From an uncultured Collinsella sp. (lineage in GTDB: Bacteria; Actinomycetota; Coriobacteriia; Coriobacteriales; Coriobacteriaceae), in contig UQTW01000011.1 in the NCBI GenBank assembly GCA_900544115.1, positions 9,545 to 73,544 of the forward strand: DNA of 64,000 nucleotides, written 5' to 3'. The stretch's first letter is position 1. Each line of letters starts with the position of its first letter. The notes below the pieces were generated by a model. The model saw nothing but the letters and a program-made list of their open reading frames with translations, was not told where the DNA came from and ran no database searches. Below, piece after piece: positions 35,905 to 46,908 of the stretch. The translations under genes were made by a program, and so were the position numbers.

Positions 35905-36780
35905 ATGGATTGCCCGGTCACCGCTCGTCCCACCGTTATCGTTATCTCCGATTCGCTCGGCGATACCGCTTGTGAGGTGGTGCTTGCGGCGTCCGGGCAA
36001 TTTGATGAAGGGGCTTTTCGTCTCTTGCGCCTGCCCAAGGTGACCTCGGTGGAGCAGGTCAAGTCATTTGTGGGGCCGCGCGTCGATGCCGACCATCGCG
36101 ATGTCGCCGTGTTCCATACCATTGTCGATCCGGCGCTTCGCGCCCGCGTGCTCGATTACCTGGGTATGCTGCATATCCGTTCGGTCGACCTGATCGGCCC
36201 GACGCTTGCCGTGCTGTCGTCGCTCATCGGTGTGCCGCCCAAGTGCGTTGCGGGCGTGATTCACAAGACCGATGACCGCTATTTCCATCGTATCGAGGCC
36301 ATGGAGTATTTCGTTGAGCACGATGACGGTCGTGGTTGCGACGATCTGTCGGGTGCCGATATCGTGCTGCTGGGTGTGTCGCGTACATCCAAGACGCCGC
36401 TGTCGATGTATTTAGCCTATCAGGGCTACAAGGTCGCCAATGTCCCACTGGCGCATGGCATGGAGCCGCCCAAGTCGATTTACGAGGTTGACCCGATGCG
36501 CCTGTTCGGCTTGATTTCGACCGTCGATGTGATTTCCGAGATTCGCGATAGCCGCTTGGGCGACGACTACGCCCGCGCCGTCGCAGGCTCCTATGCCGAG
36601 CCCGAGAGCGTGCGTAGTGAGCTTGCGGAAGCCCGCGCGCTCATGAAACGCCTGGGCTGCTTTGTAGTGCGTACCGACGGCAAAGCCATCGAGGAAAGCG
36701 CTGCCGAGATCATTGCCCACCTCGAGGAGATCCAGGAAGCCAGAGCCCGCCGTGCCGCCCGCCGCGCTCAACAAAAGTAG
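35905..36780 (+). CDS. pyruvate, phosphate dikinase regulatory protein (kinase/phosphorylase)
   Basis: A 291-aa DUF299-family enzyme that inactivates PPDK by ADP-dependent phosphorylation of a Thr next to its catalytic His, and reverses this with phosphate. P-loop GVSRTSKTP begins at residue 157. The N-terminus has VISDSLGDTAC. AAAAGGAG precedes the ATG. Its target gene ppdK is the next gene, 326 nt away, which favours PPDK rather than PEP synthase as the substrate. Confidence 0.93.
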   Translation: MDCPVTARPTVIVISDSLGDTACEVVLAASGQFDEGAFRLLRLPKVTSVEQVKSFVGPRVDADHRDVAVFHTIVDPALRARVLDYLGMLHIRSVDLIGPTLAVLSSLIGVPPKCVAGVIHKTDDRYFHRIEAMEYFVEHDDGRGCDDLSGADIVLLGVSRTSKTPLSMYLAYQGYKVANVPLAHGMEPPKSIYEVDPMRLFGLISTVDVISEIRDSRLGDDYARAVAGSYAEPESVRSELAEARALMKRLGCFVVRTDGKAIEESAAEIIAHLEEIQEARARRAARRAQQK

Positions 36781-36838
36781 CTCACTTGGGACAAGGTTGT
36801 TTGGGTAGCTAATTTGGGACGGGGCTCTTTTAGCTAAC
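36777..36838 (+). repeat. two tandem GTAGCT/GGGACGGGG repeat copies after the PPDK regulator
   Basis: Copies at 36777-36804 and 36805-36838 share the pattern GTAGCT-(C/A)A(C/T)TTGGGAC-(A/G)(A/G)GG with the element at 28758. The first copy contains the stop codon of the upstream gene. The second ends in CTTTTAGCTAAC, so the unit has inverted GTAGCT/AGCTA(A)C ends. Confidence 0.7.
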
Positions 36839-37106
36839 CAAAGAGAATACTTGGAATTAATGCTGATAAATGGTAAAGCGATTTAGCAAAAACATCGCAT
36901 CCGACCTGCACTTTCCTTGTAGTGGTATCTTCATAAGGTAACCACCTTTACCTACCGTTTACCGCCGGTTTTAGCACGTTTACCAAACCGCGCACCCTCT
37001 GCTCAAGCCTGCCCAAAACCCGCCGTATAGTTCCCTCACGGCCTGCATCCGGCGGGTCGATTCGTTACCACGGTCGTGCGCGTAAGCGCATGGAAGGGGA
37101 AGTATC
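36839..37106 (+). promoter_or_regulatory. ppdK upstream region with repeated TTTACC motifs
   Basis: This gene-free stretch holds three direct TTTACC hexamers at 36947, 36958 and 36979, spaced 11 and 21 nt (one and two helical turns), plus one inverted copy (GGTAAA) at 36872. A possible -10, TATAGT at 37026, lies downstream with a poor -35, as expected for an activator-dependent promoter. A CCCGCCG/CGGCGGG inverted repeat (37019-37056) spans the start region. The regulator is unknown. Confidence 0.45.
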
Positions 37107-39857
<2,751 letters not shown>

Positions 39858-39895
39858 CGTTTTGGGTATAGACGCCTAGCGTAGCCCCCTTCATG

Positions 39896-39923
39896 CCGCC
39901 CGCCTCATTCGTGAGGCGGGCGG
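39896..39923 (+). terminator. terminator after ppdK
   Basis: A perfect 12-bp GC-rich stem capped by a TTCG tetraloop. Only TTATC follows directly, with a T-rich stretch about 15 nt further. Confidence 0.75.
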
Positions 39924-39969
39924 TTATCATGTGCGGGTTTTGTCTTTTTGTCTGCGTAAAAAATTGTTC

Positions 39970-39997
39970 TTGCAGCAGAAACCCGCGCGTGTATACT
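39970..39997 (+). promoter_or_regulatory. promoter of rplS
   Basis: TTGCAG, a 16-nt spacer and TATACT. The start would lie about 65 nt before rplS. The -35 lies within the right half of an imperfect inverted repeat (GCGGGTTT ... AAACCCGC). Confidence 0.55.
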
Positions 39998-40066
39998 CGA
40001 ATACGTTTGTTCAACTACGTGCCGGCCAAGGTGGTACGGCACCTCTAGAAGAGTAAGGAATTGCAC

Positions 40067-40408
40067 ATGGATTACATCCGCGCAATCGAGCGTCAGCAGA
40101 TCCGCGAGGACATTCCTCAGGTTCGCGTCGCCGACAACGTCAAGGTTCACTACCGCATTAAGGAAGGCGACCGCGAGCGCATCCAGGTCTTCCAGGGCGA
40201 CGTCATCCGCATGGCCGGCGCCGGTGCCCGCGAGACCTTCACCGTCCGCAAGATGTCCTTCGGTGTCGGTGTTGAGCGTACCTTCCCGCTTCACAGCCCC
40301 AAGATCGCCAAGCTCGAGGTCGTTCGTCATGGTCGCGTCCGTCGCGCCAAGCTGTACTACCTCCGCGACAAGGTGGGCAAGGCTGCTCGCATCCCCGAGA
40401 AGCGCTAA
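40067..40408 (+). CDS. rplS: 50S ribosomal protein L19
   Basis: Large-subunit protein at the subunit interface. It has 113 aa from the ATG at 40067 (MDYIRAIERQQIRED), with AAGGAA upstream. The core includes RIQVFQGDVIRMAGAGARETFTVRK-type sequence and the C-terminal YYLRDKVGKAARIPEKR. It has its own promoter and terminator, so it is probably a single-gene unit. Confidence 0.97.
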   Translation: MDYIRAIERQQIREDIPQVRVADNVKVHYRIKEGDRERIQVFQGDVIRMAGAGARETFTVRKMSFGVGVERTFPLHSPKIAKLEVVRHGRVRRAKLYYLRDKVGKAARIPEKR

Positions 40409-40442
40409 GAAGATCGCAGCGTCTGTCCACTCGTTTGGACAC

Positions 40443-40472
40443 AAGGGTCACCTTCGGGTGGCCCTTCTTTTT
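40443..40472 (+). terminator. terminator after rplS
   Basis: A 10-bp stem AAGGGTCACC/GGTGGCCCTT with a TTCG tetraloop followed by CTTTTT. A strong intrinsic terminator. Confidence 0.9.
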
Positions 40473-40501
40473 ATCTGATTTGCATGTAAGGAGGGCCTGG
40501 T

Positions 40502-41290
40502 ATGGCCAACATGACGAGCTCGGTTTCGGCATCGCAGGTTGCCGGTGAGTTGGCGAGCGCTACGTTTGAGGAGATTCCCGCCCTCGTGGAGCATTATCGC
40601 GAGGACCCGCGCCAGCAGGTGATCAAGGCTTGTGAACGCGCCCTCAAACGCCATGCCAAAGAGCTTGCCGAGCGCGAGCGCGTCAATGACATGTACGAGC
40701 TTATGCATGAGCTTGGCGGCGATGGGGTGGTCGTTGGTGTCGACGAGGTGGGTCGCGGATCGGTGGCCGGTCCTTTGACGGTGTGCGCCGTCTGTCTTCC
40801 TATGGAGCCGCACGTTTGGGGTATCAACGATTCCAAAAAGCTCACGCCGGCGCGCCGCGAGTTGCTCTCAGTGAAGATTGCCGAGGTGGCGACGGCGATC
40901 GGTTTTTGCCATATTGCGCCGAAGGATATCGATGAGATGGGCATGGCCCGTGCTATCCGTACCGCCGTTGCGGGCGCCGTGGCCGATACGGGACTTGAAC
41001 CCGACTGCGTCCTCATGGATGGCAACCCCTTGGGCGCCGTTCCCAACGAGCGCGACGTGGTGAAGGGCGATGCCAAAATCGCCTGCATCGCCGCGGCGTC
41101 CATCATGGCCAAGGTCACGCGTGACGAGATGATGGTCGAGTACGACGCCGAGTATCCCGAGTACCATCTGGCCGAGTCGAAGGGCTATGCAAGCCCCGAG
41201 CATATCGAGGCCATTCGCAAACATGGACTTTGTCCACTGCACCGCGTGAGCTTTTGCGGAAACTTTCTGCAGACTGAGCGCCTTTTCTAG
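40502..41290 (+). CDS. rnhB: ribonuclease HII
   Basis: Removes ribonucleotides from DNA and RNA primers. It has 262 aa, with catalytic DEVGRGSVAGP, LMDGNPL and the AKIACIAAASIMAKVTRD block. About 65 N-terminal residues precede the catalytic domain, as in Bacillus-type RNase HII. AAGGAGGG lies upstream of the ATG. Confidence 0.94.
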   Translation: MANMTSSVSASQVAGELASATFEEIPALVEHYREDPRQQVIKACERALKRHAKELAERERVNDMYELMHELGGDGVVVGVDEVGRGSVAGPLTVCAVCLPMEPHVWGINDSKKLTPARRELLSVKIAEVATAIGFCHIAPKDIDEMGMARAIRTAVAGAVADTGLEPDCVLMDGNPLGAVPNERDVVKGDAKIACIAAASIMAKVTRDEMMVEYDAEYPEYHLAESKGYASPEHIEAIRKHGLCPLHRVSFCGNFLQTERLF

Positions 41291-41339
41291 GTCAATTGTG
41301 GAGACAGGGACCTCAGGGGTTTTATAAACCTGCTGGTAG

Positions 41340-41381
41340 CGGGCCGTATGCAACACCATTGCTGCGTACGGCCCGTTTTTT
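41340..41381 (+). terminator. terminator after rnhB
   Basis: A 13-bp stem beginning CGGGCCGTA with one wobble pair and a 10-nt loop, followed by six T residues. Strong. Confidence 0.9.
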
Positions 41382-41479
41382 GACGGCATTTGGTCAGCTT
41401 TTGGTTTGCTTCCGGTACTTACCCGCATGAAAGGTGCCCTCATCATCGGGGCAATGCAGCGTGCGGGAAAGGAGACCCC

Positions 41480-41965
41480 ATGAGTGCCGCAAGCAAAAAG
41501 AGCAAGACGCAGCAGCTCAAGGAGCGTTGGGAAAACGGCGAGCTCGACTGCGGGGCGATGACGCCCGAGTTTATCAAGGGGCTCAGTCCCCGCGAGCTGG
41601 GCATGCTGGGCGAGCTGATCACCATCGACTACTTTAACGAGCGCGGCTACACCTTGCTGGAGCAGGGTTATCGTTGCACCGAGGGCGAGGCCGATCTGGT
41701 GCTGCTCGATGAGCTCGACGATGTCGTGGTGATGGCCGAGGTCAAGACCAGACGCGTCGCACTGGATTGCAGCACGCGGGTCTTTCCCGAGGAGGCCGTG
41801 GACGCCCAAAAGCAACGCCGCTACCGCCGCATCGCAAGTTGCTATCTCATGGATCATTATCCGCTCAAGGCGATTCGCTTCGATGCCGTGGGTGTCACCA
41901 TTCGCGGCGGGCATATCGCTGAGATCGAGCATCAGTACAACGCGTTCGATTGGCAGGTGTCGTGA
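41480..41965 (+). CDS. YraN/UPF0102 family nuclease-like protein
   Basis: A 161-aa protein with the restriction-endonuclease-like core of the family: GELITIDYFNERGYTLLEQGYR, EADLVLLDE and VMAEVKTRR, which supply the Glu/Asp/Lys metal site. Role unproven; linked to DNA processing by its constant neighbours. ATG 41480 has AAAGGAGA upstream. The stop overlaps the comM start (TGATG). Confidence 0.9.
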   Translation: MSAASKKSKTQQLKERWENGELDCGAMTPEFIKGLSPRELGMLGELITIDYFNERGYTLLEQGYRCTEGEADLVLLDELDDVVVMAEVKTRRVALDCSTRVFPEEAVDAQKQRRYRRIASCYLMDHYPLKAIRFDAVGVTIRGGHIAEIEHQYNAFDWQVS

Positions 41966-43488
41966 TGGCGTTCGAGACGTTTGCCGTTCACGCGGCCTGC
42001 ATCCGTGGCGTCGAGGCGATTCACGTCACGGTCGAGGTCTCGCTTGCCGGCGGCGTTCCGGGCATTCAGATGCTCGGCATTCCGAGTATGGAGGTGATGG
42101 AGTCACGCGGTCGTATTCGCTGCGCGATGCGCTCCGCCGGGTTCGAAATCCCGCGCTCGGGCATTACGGTCAATCTGGCGCCTGGCGATATTCGCAAGAC
42201 CGGTAGCGGCTTTGATCTGCCCATCGCCATCGCGGTTCTGGCGGCCGATGGGCAGATTCCCCGTGACAACCTCGATCGCTGCCTTATCGCCGGCGAGCTC
42301 GGCTTGGACGGTACGGTGCTTCCCGTCAAGGGCGAGGTGGCGTTTCAGCTATTGGCGCGTGATATGGGGCTGTCCTTTATCGCCGGCAGGTTCGATCAGC
42401 ATGTGCCGCTTGCGGGCGTGGATTGCGGATTTATCGATCATTTGTCTCAGCTTGCCCATGGCATGGGCGATGCCGCGCGGCACTACTTGGATTCTGAAGT
42501 GCTCGAGGCGACCTTTGAGCCCGAGCTCGACTATGCCGACGTACTGGGGCAGGAGGTCGCCAAGCGCGGCATGGCGCTTGCGGCGGCAGGAGAACTCGGC
42601 TTGCTCATGATCGGGTCCCCGGGATCGGGCAAGACGATGCTCGCGCGTCGTATGACCGGCATCCTGCCCGAGCTTTCCGTTGAGGATCAACAGGAGGCGC
42701 TGTGCATCCATTCGGTTTTGGGTGAGAACATTGATGGCTTGTTGGCGGGGCACCGGCCCTTCCGCAGCCCCCATCACAGTATTTCGACCGCAGGTCTTAT
42801 CGGCGGTGGGCGCCCGGTGCACCCGGGTGAGATCAGCCTTGCTCATGGCGGCGTGCTCTTTTTGGACGAGCTTGCTGAGTTTCCCACGGGTGTGCTGCAG
42901 ACGCTGCGTCAGCCCATCGAACGCGGCTACGTCAGGATCGTACGCGTCGACGGGGCTTTTACCTTCCCGTCGCGCTTTCAGCTGCTGGCTGCGAGCAATC
43001 CCTGCCCCTGCGGCTTTTTGGGCGATCGTGAGGTACCGTGTCGCTGCTCGGCGGCGATGGTCGAGCGCTATCGGTCTAAACTGCGCGGTCCTTTGGCCGA
43101 CCGTATCGACATGATGATCGATGTGACCCGTCCCGACCCTCAGGTGATTATCGAGGGCGCGGAGGGTATGTCGTCAGCTGAGTTACGTGACTACGTTGTG
43201 CGCGGTCGCGCTTTTCGCGCTTGGCGCGAATCCCGTATGGACGATGCTGATGCCGAGGCCGAGGATGACGAGACACGGTCCATTGACGGCGTCGTTTCGA
43301 CCTTTGAGCTCGATGATGCGGCGGAGAAGTGTGTGCTCGGCCTGTCGAAGCGCACGCATCTCACGGGCCGCGGCATCGTGCGCCTGGTGCGTATCGCGCG
43401 TACCATCGCCGACGTCGCCGAGAGCGAGCAAGTGACGCAGGACCACGTGCTCGAGGCGGCGATGTACCAGGGAAGGAGGGACCAATGA
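41965..43488 (+). CDS. comM: ComM/YifB-family AAA+ ATPase (Mg-chelatase-like)
   Basis: A 507-aa ATPase. In transformable bacteria ComM is a helicase that extends the D-loop during recombination of incoming DNA. It has an N-terminal Lon-protease-like fold (1-170), Walker A GSPGSGKT, FRSPHHSIS, Walker B LFLDELAEF, and a C-terminal domain. ATG 41965 overlaps the yraN stop. Together with dprA it suggests a DNA uptake or recombination role; no uptake machinery is seen here. Confidence 0.93.
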   Translation: MAFETFAVHAACIRGVEAIHVTVEVSLAGGVPGIQMLGIPSMEVMESRGRIRCAMRSAGFEIPRSGITVNLAPGDIRKTGSGFDLPIAIAVLAADGQIPRDNLDRCLIAGELGLDGTVLPVKGEVAFQLLARDMGLSFIAGRFDQHVPLAGVDCGFIDHLSQLAHGMGDAARHYLDSEVLEATFEPELDYADVLGQEVAKRGMALAAAGELGLLMIGSPGSGKTMLARRMTGILPELSVEDQQEALCIHSVLGENIDGLLAGHRPFRSPHHSISTAGLIGGGRPVHPGEISLAHGGVLFLDELAEFPTGVLQTLRQPIERGYVRIVRVDGAFTFPSRFQLLAASNPCPCGFLGDREVPCRCSAAMVERYRSKLRGPLADRIDMMIDVTRPDPQVIIEGAEGMSSAELRDYVVRGRAFRAWRESRMDDADAEAEDDETRSIDGVVSTFELDDAAEKCVLGLSKRTHLTGRGIVRLVRIARTIADVAESEQVTQDHVLEAAMYQGRRDQ

Positions 43489-44420
43489 TGGCCGAGGGGA
43501 CCTTCGAGCTGCATCCAGGTGACGCGTTGTATCCCGAGACCGTTTTGGAGCTTTCTGATGTACCCCAGACACTCTATGTGCGCGGCAACCCCGAGGTGCT
43601 TTCGACGCCCGCGCTCTCCATCATCGGCGCGCGCAAGGCCTCTCCGTATGGTCTTGCCGTGGCAGAGCTTGCGGCAAAGGTTGCGGTCGAGGCGGGCGTG
43701 ACGGTAGTTTCGGGCGGCGCGGTCGGTTGTGACCAGGCCTCGGGTTGGGCTGCGGTCAATGCCGGCGGCAAACACGTCGTGGTGCTGGGGACGGGCGCCG
43801 ACGTGGTCTACCCGCGTTCGAGCGCGGGGCTTATTACGCGCACGCTCGATACGGGTGGCGCGGTCGTGTCGATCTCTCCGTGGGGCATGGGTCCGCGCAA
43901 GTTTGCCTTTCCGCGCCGCAATCGCGTAATCGCGGCCCTGTCGCAAGCCCTCTTTGTATCCGAGGCGGGTATGCCTTCCGGGACGTTTTCTACAGCCGAG
44001 GCTGCTATGGATTTGGGGCGAGAACTTCTTGCCGTGCCAGGGTCGATCCTATCGCCCGAGTCGCGTGGCACGAATTACCTCATTGCGAACGGTGCCTGCT
44101 GCATCATCGACGAGGAATCTATCGAGATGGCTATTTCACGCATCTACGGCACCCTGCGCTACTCGCGCCCCGATGCTCCCGGCATTGCCGACCTGGATCA
44201 AACACAGCAGACCGTGATGCATGCGCTCATCGCCTCTCCGCTCAAGGTCGACGACATCGCGGCGCTCGTCTCGCTCGATGCCGTCGGCGTACTCAAACTC
44301 CTGGGTTCGCTTGAGCTCGAGGGTCTTATCGAGCGCATGATGGATGGAAGGTATGCGCCCTCCAAGTTTGCCCTTCACGCTCAGACACCCTTCGGTCACA
44401 ATGGAAAACATGTCAATTAG
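43485..44420 (+). CDS. dprA: DNA processing protein DprA
   Basis: Loads RecA on incoming single-stranded DNA. It has 311 aa with the Rossmann-like core: SIIGARKASPYG, VSGGAVGCDQAS, VVLGTGADVVYPRS, FPRRNRVIAALSQALFVSEA and GTFSTAEAAMDLGR. A C-terminal winged-helix region follows. It lacks the N-terminal SAM domain found in longer DprA proteins. The ATG overlaps the comM stop (ATGATG) with AAGGAGGG upstream. Confidence 0.93.
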   Translation: MMAEGTFELHPGDALYPETVLELSDVPQTLYVRGNPEVLSTPALSIIGARKASPYGLAVAELAAKVAVEAGVTVVSGGAVGCDQASGWAAVNAGGKHVVVLGTGADVVYPRSSAGLITRTLDTGGAVVSISPWGMGPRKFAFPRRNRVIAALSQALFVSEAGMPSGTFSTAEAAMDLGRELLAVPGSILSPESRGTNYLIANGACCIIDEESIEMAISRIYGTLRYSRPDAPGIADLDQTQQTVMHALIASPLKVDDIAALVSLDAVGVLKLLGSLELEGLIERMMDGRYAPSKFALHAQTPFGHNGKHVN

Positions 44421-44434
44421 AAAGGTGTTTGCAG

Positions 44435-45772
44435 ATGCTGTTTGATCAGGTGACGGTTATCGGTGGCGGTCTGGCGGGTTCGGAGTGCGCGATTCAGCTG
44501 GCAGATCGCGGGTTCGCCGTAAGGCTGTGCGAGATGCGCCCCCAGGTTAGCTCCCCGGCCCACCATACCGATCACCTGGCAGAGCTCGTCTGTTCCAATT
44601 CGTTTAAGTCGACCCGTCCGGATTCCGCGGCTGGATTGCTGAAGGCCGAGCTTGAGCGCATGGGTTCAGTCTTGCTCGATTGCGCCCATCGCGCCGCTGT
44701 TCCCGCCGGTGGCGCCTTGGCGGTCGACCGCGTCAAGTTTTCCGAGTTTGTCGAGGCCGAGGTTGCCGCCCGTCCCAATATCGAGATCATTCACGGCGAG
44801 GTCACGCAGATTCCCGAAGGTCACGTGGTCATTGCCGCCGGCCCCTTGTGCTCGCCGGCGCTGAGCGAAGAGGTCATGAAGCTCGTCGGTGGCGACGCCC
44901 TTGCGTTCTTCGATGCCGCGGCGCCGATCGTCGATGCCTCCACGCTCGATATGGACGTGCTGTTCTCGCAGTCGCGCTACGAGGAGCAGGGGAGCGGCGA
45001 CTATCTCAACGCTCCGCTCAATAAGGAGGAGTACGAGGCCTTTATCGAGGCGCTTACCACGGCCGACCGCGTGGTGCTCAAGGACTTTGAGGGCGGCGAT
45101 CTGTTCCAGGCCTGCCAGCCTGCCGAGGAAGTTGCGCGCACCGGCAAGGACGCCATTCGCTTTGGCGCCATGAAGCCTGTCGGCCTCACCGATCCGCGAA
45201 CCGGTCGTCGTCCCTGGGCGGCGATTCAGCTGCGTGCCGAGAATAAGGAGAAGACCGCCTATAACCTGGTGGGCTTCCAGACCAACTTGACCTTTGGCGA
45301 GCAGAAGCGCGTCTTCCATATGGTGCCGGGCCTGGAGAACGCTGAGTTCTTCCGCTACGGTGTCATGCACCGTAATACCTTTGTCGACGCCCCGCACGTG
45401 CTCGATGGCACCTTTGCCGTGCCCGGCACCGGCGTGCGCCTGGCCGGTCAGATCACCGGCACCGAGGGGTACATGGAAGCCGTGGCGACGGGTCTGCTCG
45501 CGGCGCTCAACACCTATGCCGAGGCTATCGGGGCCGCGGGCGTCGAGCTGCCGCGTGTGGGCGCCCTGGGTGCGCTCGTGGGCTATGCGACCGATCCTGC
45601 CACCGTGGGCTATCAGCCTATGCATGTCAACTTTGGCCTGGTGCCGCCACTCGAGGATGGTAAGCGCCGCAGCAAGCGCGACCGCTACCAGGCCTATGCG
45701 GACCGTGCGCTCGAGGCCCTTGATGCCTATCTGGCCACTCGCCCCGATTTGTTTGGAGGCGACCGGTCATAG
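44435..45772 (+). CDS. trmFO: tRNA (m5U54) methyltransferase TrmFO
   Basis: Folate- and FAD-dependent methylation of U54 in the tRNA T loop. It has 445 aa with FAD loop VIGGGLAGSECAIQLADRG, HHTDHLAELVCSNSFKS (with the catalytic-type Cys) and the MNVNFGLVPPL-like C-terminal block. ATG 44435 has GAAAGG upstream. Its stop TAG overlaps the proposed AUA start of the next gene (ATAG). Confidence 0.95.
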   Translation: MLFDQVTVIGGGLAGSECAIQLADRGFAVRLCEMRPQVSSPAHHTDHLAELVCSNSFKSTRPDSAAGLLKAELERMGSVLLDCAHRAAVPAGGALAVDRVKFSEFVEAEVAARPNIEIIHGEVTQIPEGHVVIAAGPLCSPALSEEVMKLVGGDALAFFDAAAPIVDASTLDMDVLFSQSRYEEQGSGDYLNAPLNKEEYEAFIEALTTADRVVLKDFEGGDLFQACQPAEEVARTGKDAIRFGAMKPVGLTDPRTGRRPWAAIQLRAENKEKTAYNLVGFQTNLTFGEQKRVFHMVPGLENAEFFRYGVMHRNTFVDAPHVLDGTFAVPGTGVRLAGQITGTEGYMEAVATGLLAALNTYAEAIGAAGVELPRVGALGALVGYATDPATVGYQPMHVNFGLVPPLEDGKRRSKRDRYQAYADRALEALDAYLATRPDLFGGDRS

Positions 45773-46689
45773 CCTTTGACCTGTACGACACCGTCGACTC
45801 GTTTATCGCCTATATCTCACGTGTCGAGGGACTTTCTCCCAACACGGTGACGGCCTATGGCTCGAGGCTGGAGCGTTTTGCTGCCTGGTGCGAGCGTGAG
45901 GATATAGATGCTTTCGCTGCCGACGTGCGCACCATTCGTCGCTATCTTGCCGAACTTTCGCGTGAGCAGGTGGCTCCCCGAACGCTTGCGGCACACCTGT
46001 CTGCCATTCGCTCGCTCTATCGGTGGATGGCTGCCGAGGGGGTCGTGGAGGGCGATGTGGTCTCGGCAATTTCCTCGCCCAAGCTCCCGCGCGATCTACC
46101 CGGTGTGCTGACGACCCAACAGGTGGAGGCGCTGCTCAAGACGCCTGATACCTCAACACCCGCGGGACTGCGCGATGCGGCGATGCTCGAGCTGCTCTAT
46201 GCCTCGGGCGCCCGTATCTCTGAGCTCGCAGCACTCAATGTGGAGTCCATTGTGTGGTCCGAACGCACGCTGCGCCTGTGGGGCAAGGGGAGCAAAGAAC
46301 GTATCGTCCCTCTGTATCGTCGCGCGCTCGAGGCGACGCGTCTCTATATTGAGGAGGGGCGGCCGGAGTTGCTCGCTCAGGCAAAGCGCCGTGACCCCAC
46401 TACCGGGCCGCATCCGCTGCTTATATCGGCGCGCGGTAATCGCATGAGTGCCGCCATGCTCAGGCGGCGGTTCCATACTCTGGCGACACTCGCCGGCATT
46501 CCGGCCGACATCGCCCCGCATGCGATGCGCCATACCTTTGCGACCGACTTGCTCGAGGGCGGTGCGGACCTGCGCTCGGTTCAAGAGCTGCTGGGTCATG
46601 CGAGCCTGTCCACGACGCAGATCTACACGCACCTCACGCCCGATCGGCTCAAACGTGCCGTGGCTCAAGCCCATCCCCGAGGCGAATAG
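45769..46689 (+). CDS. xerC: XerC/D-family tyrosine recombinase (probable AUA start)
   Basis: Resolves chromosome dimers at dif, acting with a partner recombinase. The full domain pair needs about 306 aa. Catalytic residues from the proposed start are Arg149 (GARISEL), Lys173 (GKGSKER), His251 and Arg254 (HAMRH), His277 (GHAS) and Tyr286 (QIYTHL). The N-terminal SAM-like domain (SFIAYISRVEGLSPNTV) begins well before the first usual start, GTG 45847. An ATA at 45769 has GGAGG 9 nt upstream and overlaps the trmFO stop, and it gives the expected length. A GTG start would remove part of the DNA-binding domain. Confidence 0.85.
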   Translation: MAFDLYDTVDSFIAYISRVEGLSPNTVTAYGSRLERFAAWCEREDIDAFAADVRTIRRYLAELSREQVAPRTLAAHLSAIRSLYRWMAAEGVVEGDVVSAISSPKLPRDLPGVLTTQQVEALLKTPDTSTPAGLRDAAMLELLYASGARISELAALNVESIVWSERTLRLWGKGSKERIVPLYRRALEATRLYIEEGRPELLAQAKRRDPTTGPHPLLISARGNRMSAAMLRRRFHTLATLAGIPADIAPHAMRHTFATDLLEGGADLRSVQELLGHASLSTTQIYTHLTPDRLKRAVAQAHPRGE

Positions 46690-46738
46690 TGGCTGGGACG
46701 TCCCGCGCCGCACTCAGGTGTGTGGTTTTGATTGCGGG

Positions 46739-46767
46739 TTGGCACGAAGATGCATTCCTGCTATCAT
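46739..46767 (+). promoter_or_regulatory. promoter of rpsB
   Basis: TTGGCA, a 17-nt spacer and TATCAT. A 10-bp palindrome GGGACGTCCC at 46695 lies just upstream. The leader to rpsB is about 135 nt and contains a CCCGG/CCGGG stem near 46831-46859 and an AAACC/GGTTT stem (46890-46905) that encloses the AGGAGG ribosome site, so S2 feedback through the leader is possible. Confidence 0.75.
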
Positions 46768-46908
46768 TCATCGGGTTGCTTCACGGCAACATGTTTTTAT
46801 CACGCACGCGCGGCTACTTCATACCGTGGTGCCCGGGCTTTGGTAGCACATGTCCGGGTTGGTTTTGGAGGATGACCCCGCGCGGAGGCAAACCACAGGA
46901 GGTTTAAC

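Noticed and set aside
32868..36122. A 1084-codon minus-strand open frame opposite glyQ, glyS and the PPDK regulator
   Set aside because: The plus-strand genes are unambiguous; the antisense translation is low-complexity and unlike any protein family.
36839..37106. T-box or other known riboswitch before ppdK, and T-boxes before glyQ and proS
   Set aside because: No T-box sequence (TGG-type antiterminator) or tRNA-like specifier stem was found; glyQ and proS follow upstream genes too closely for such a leader.
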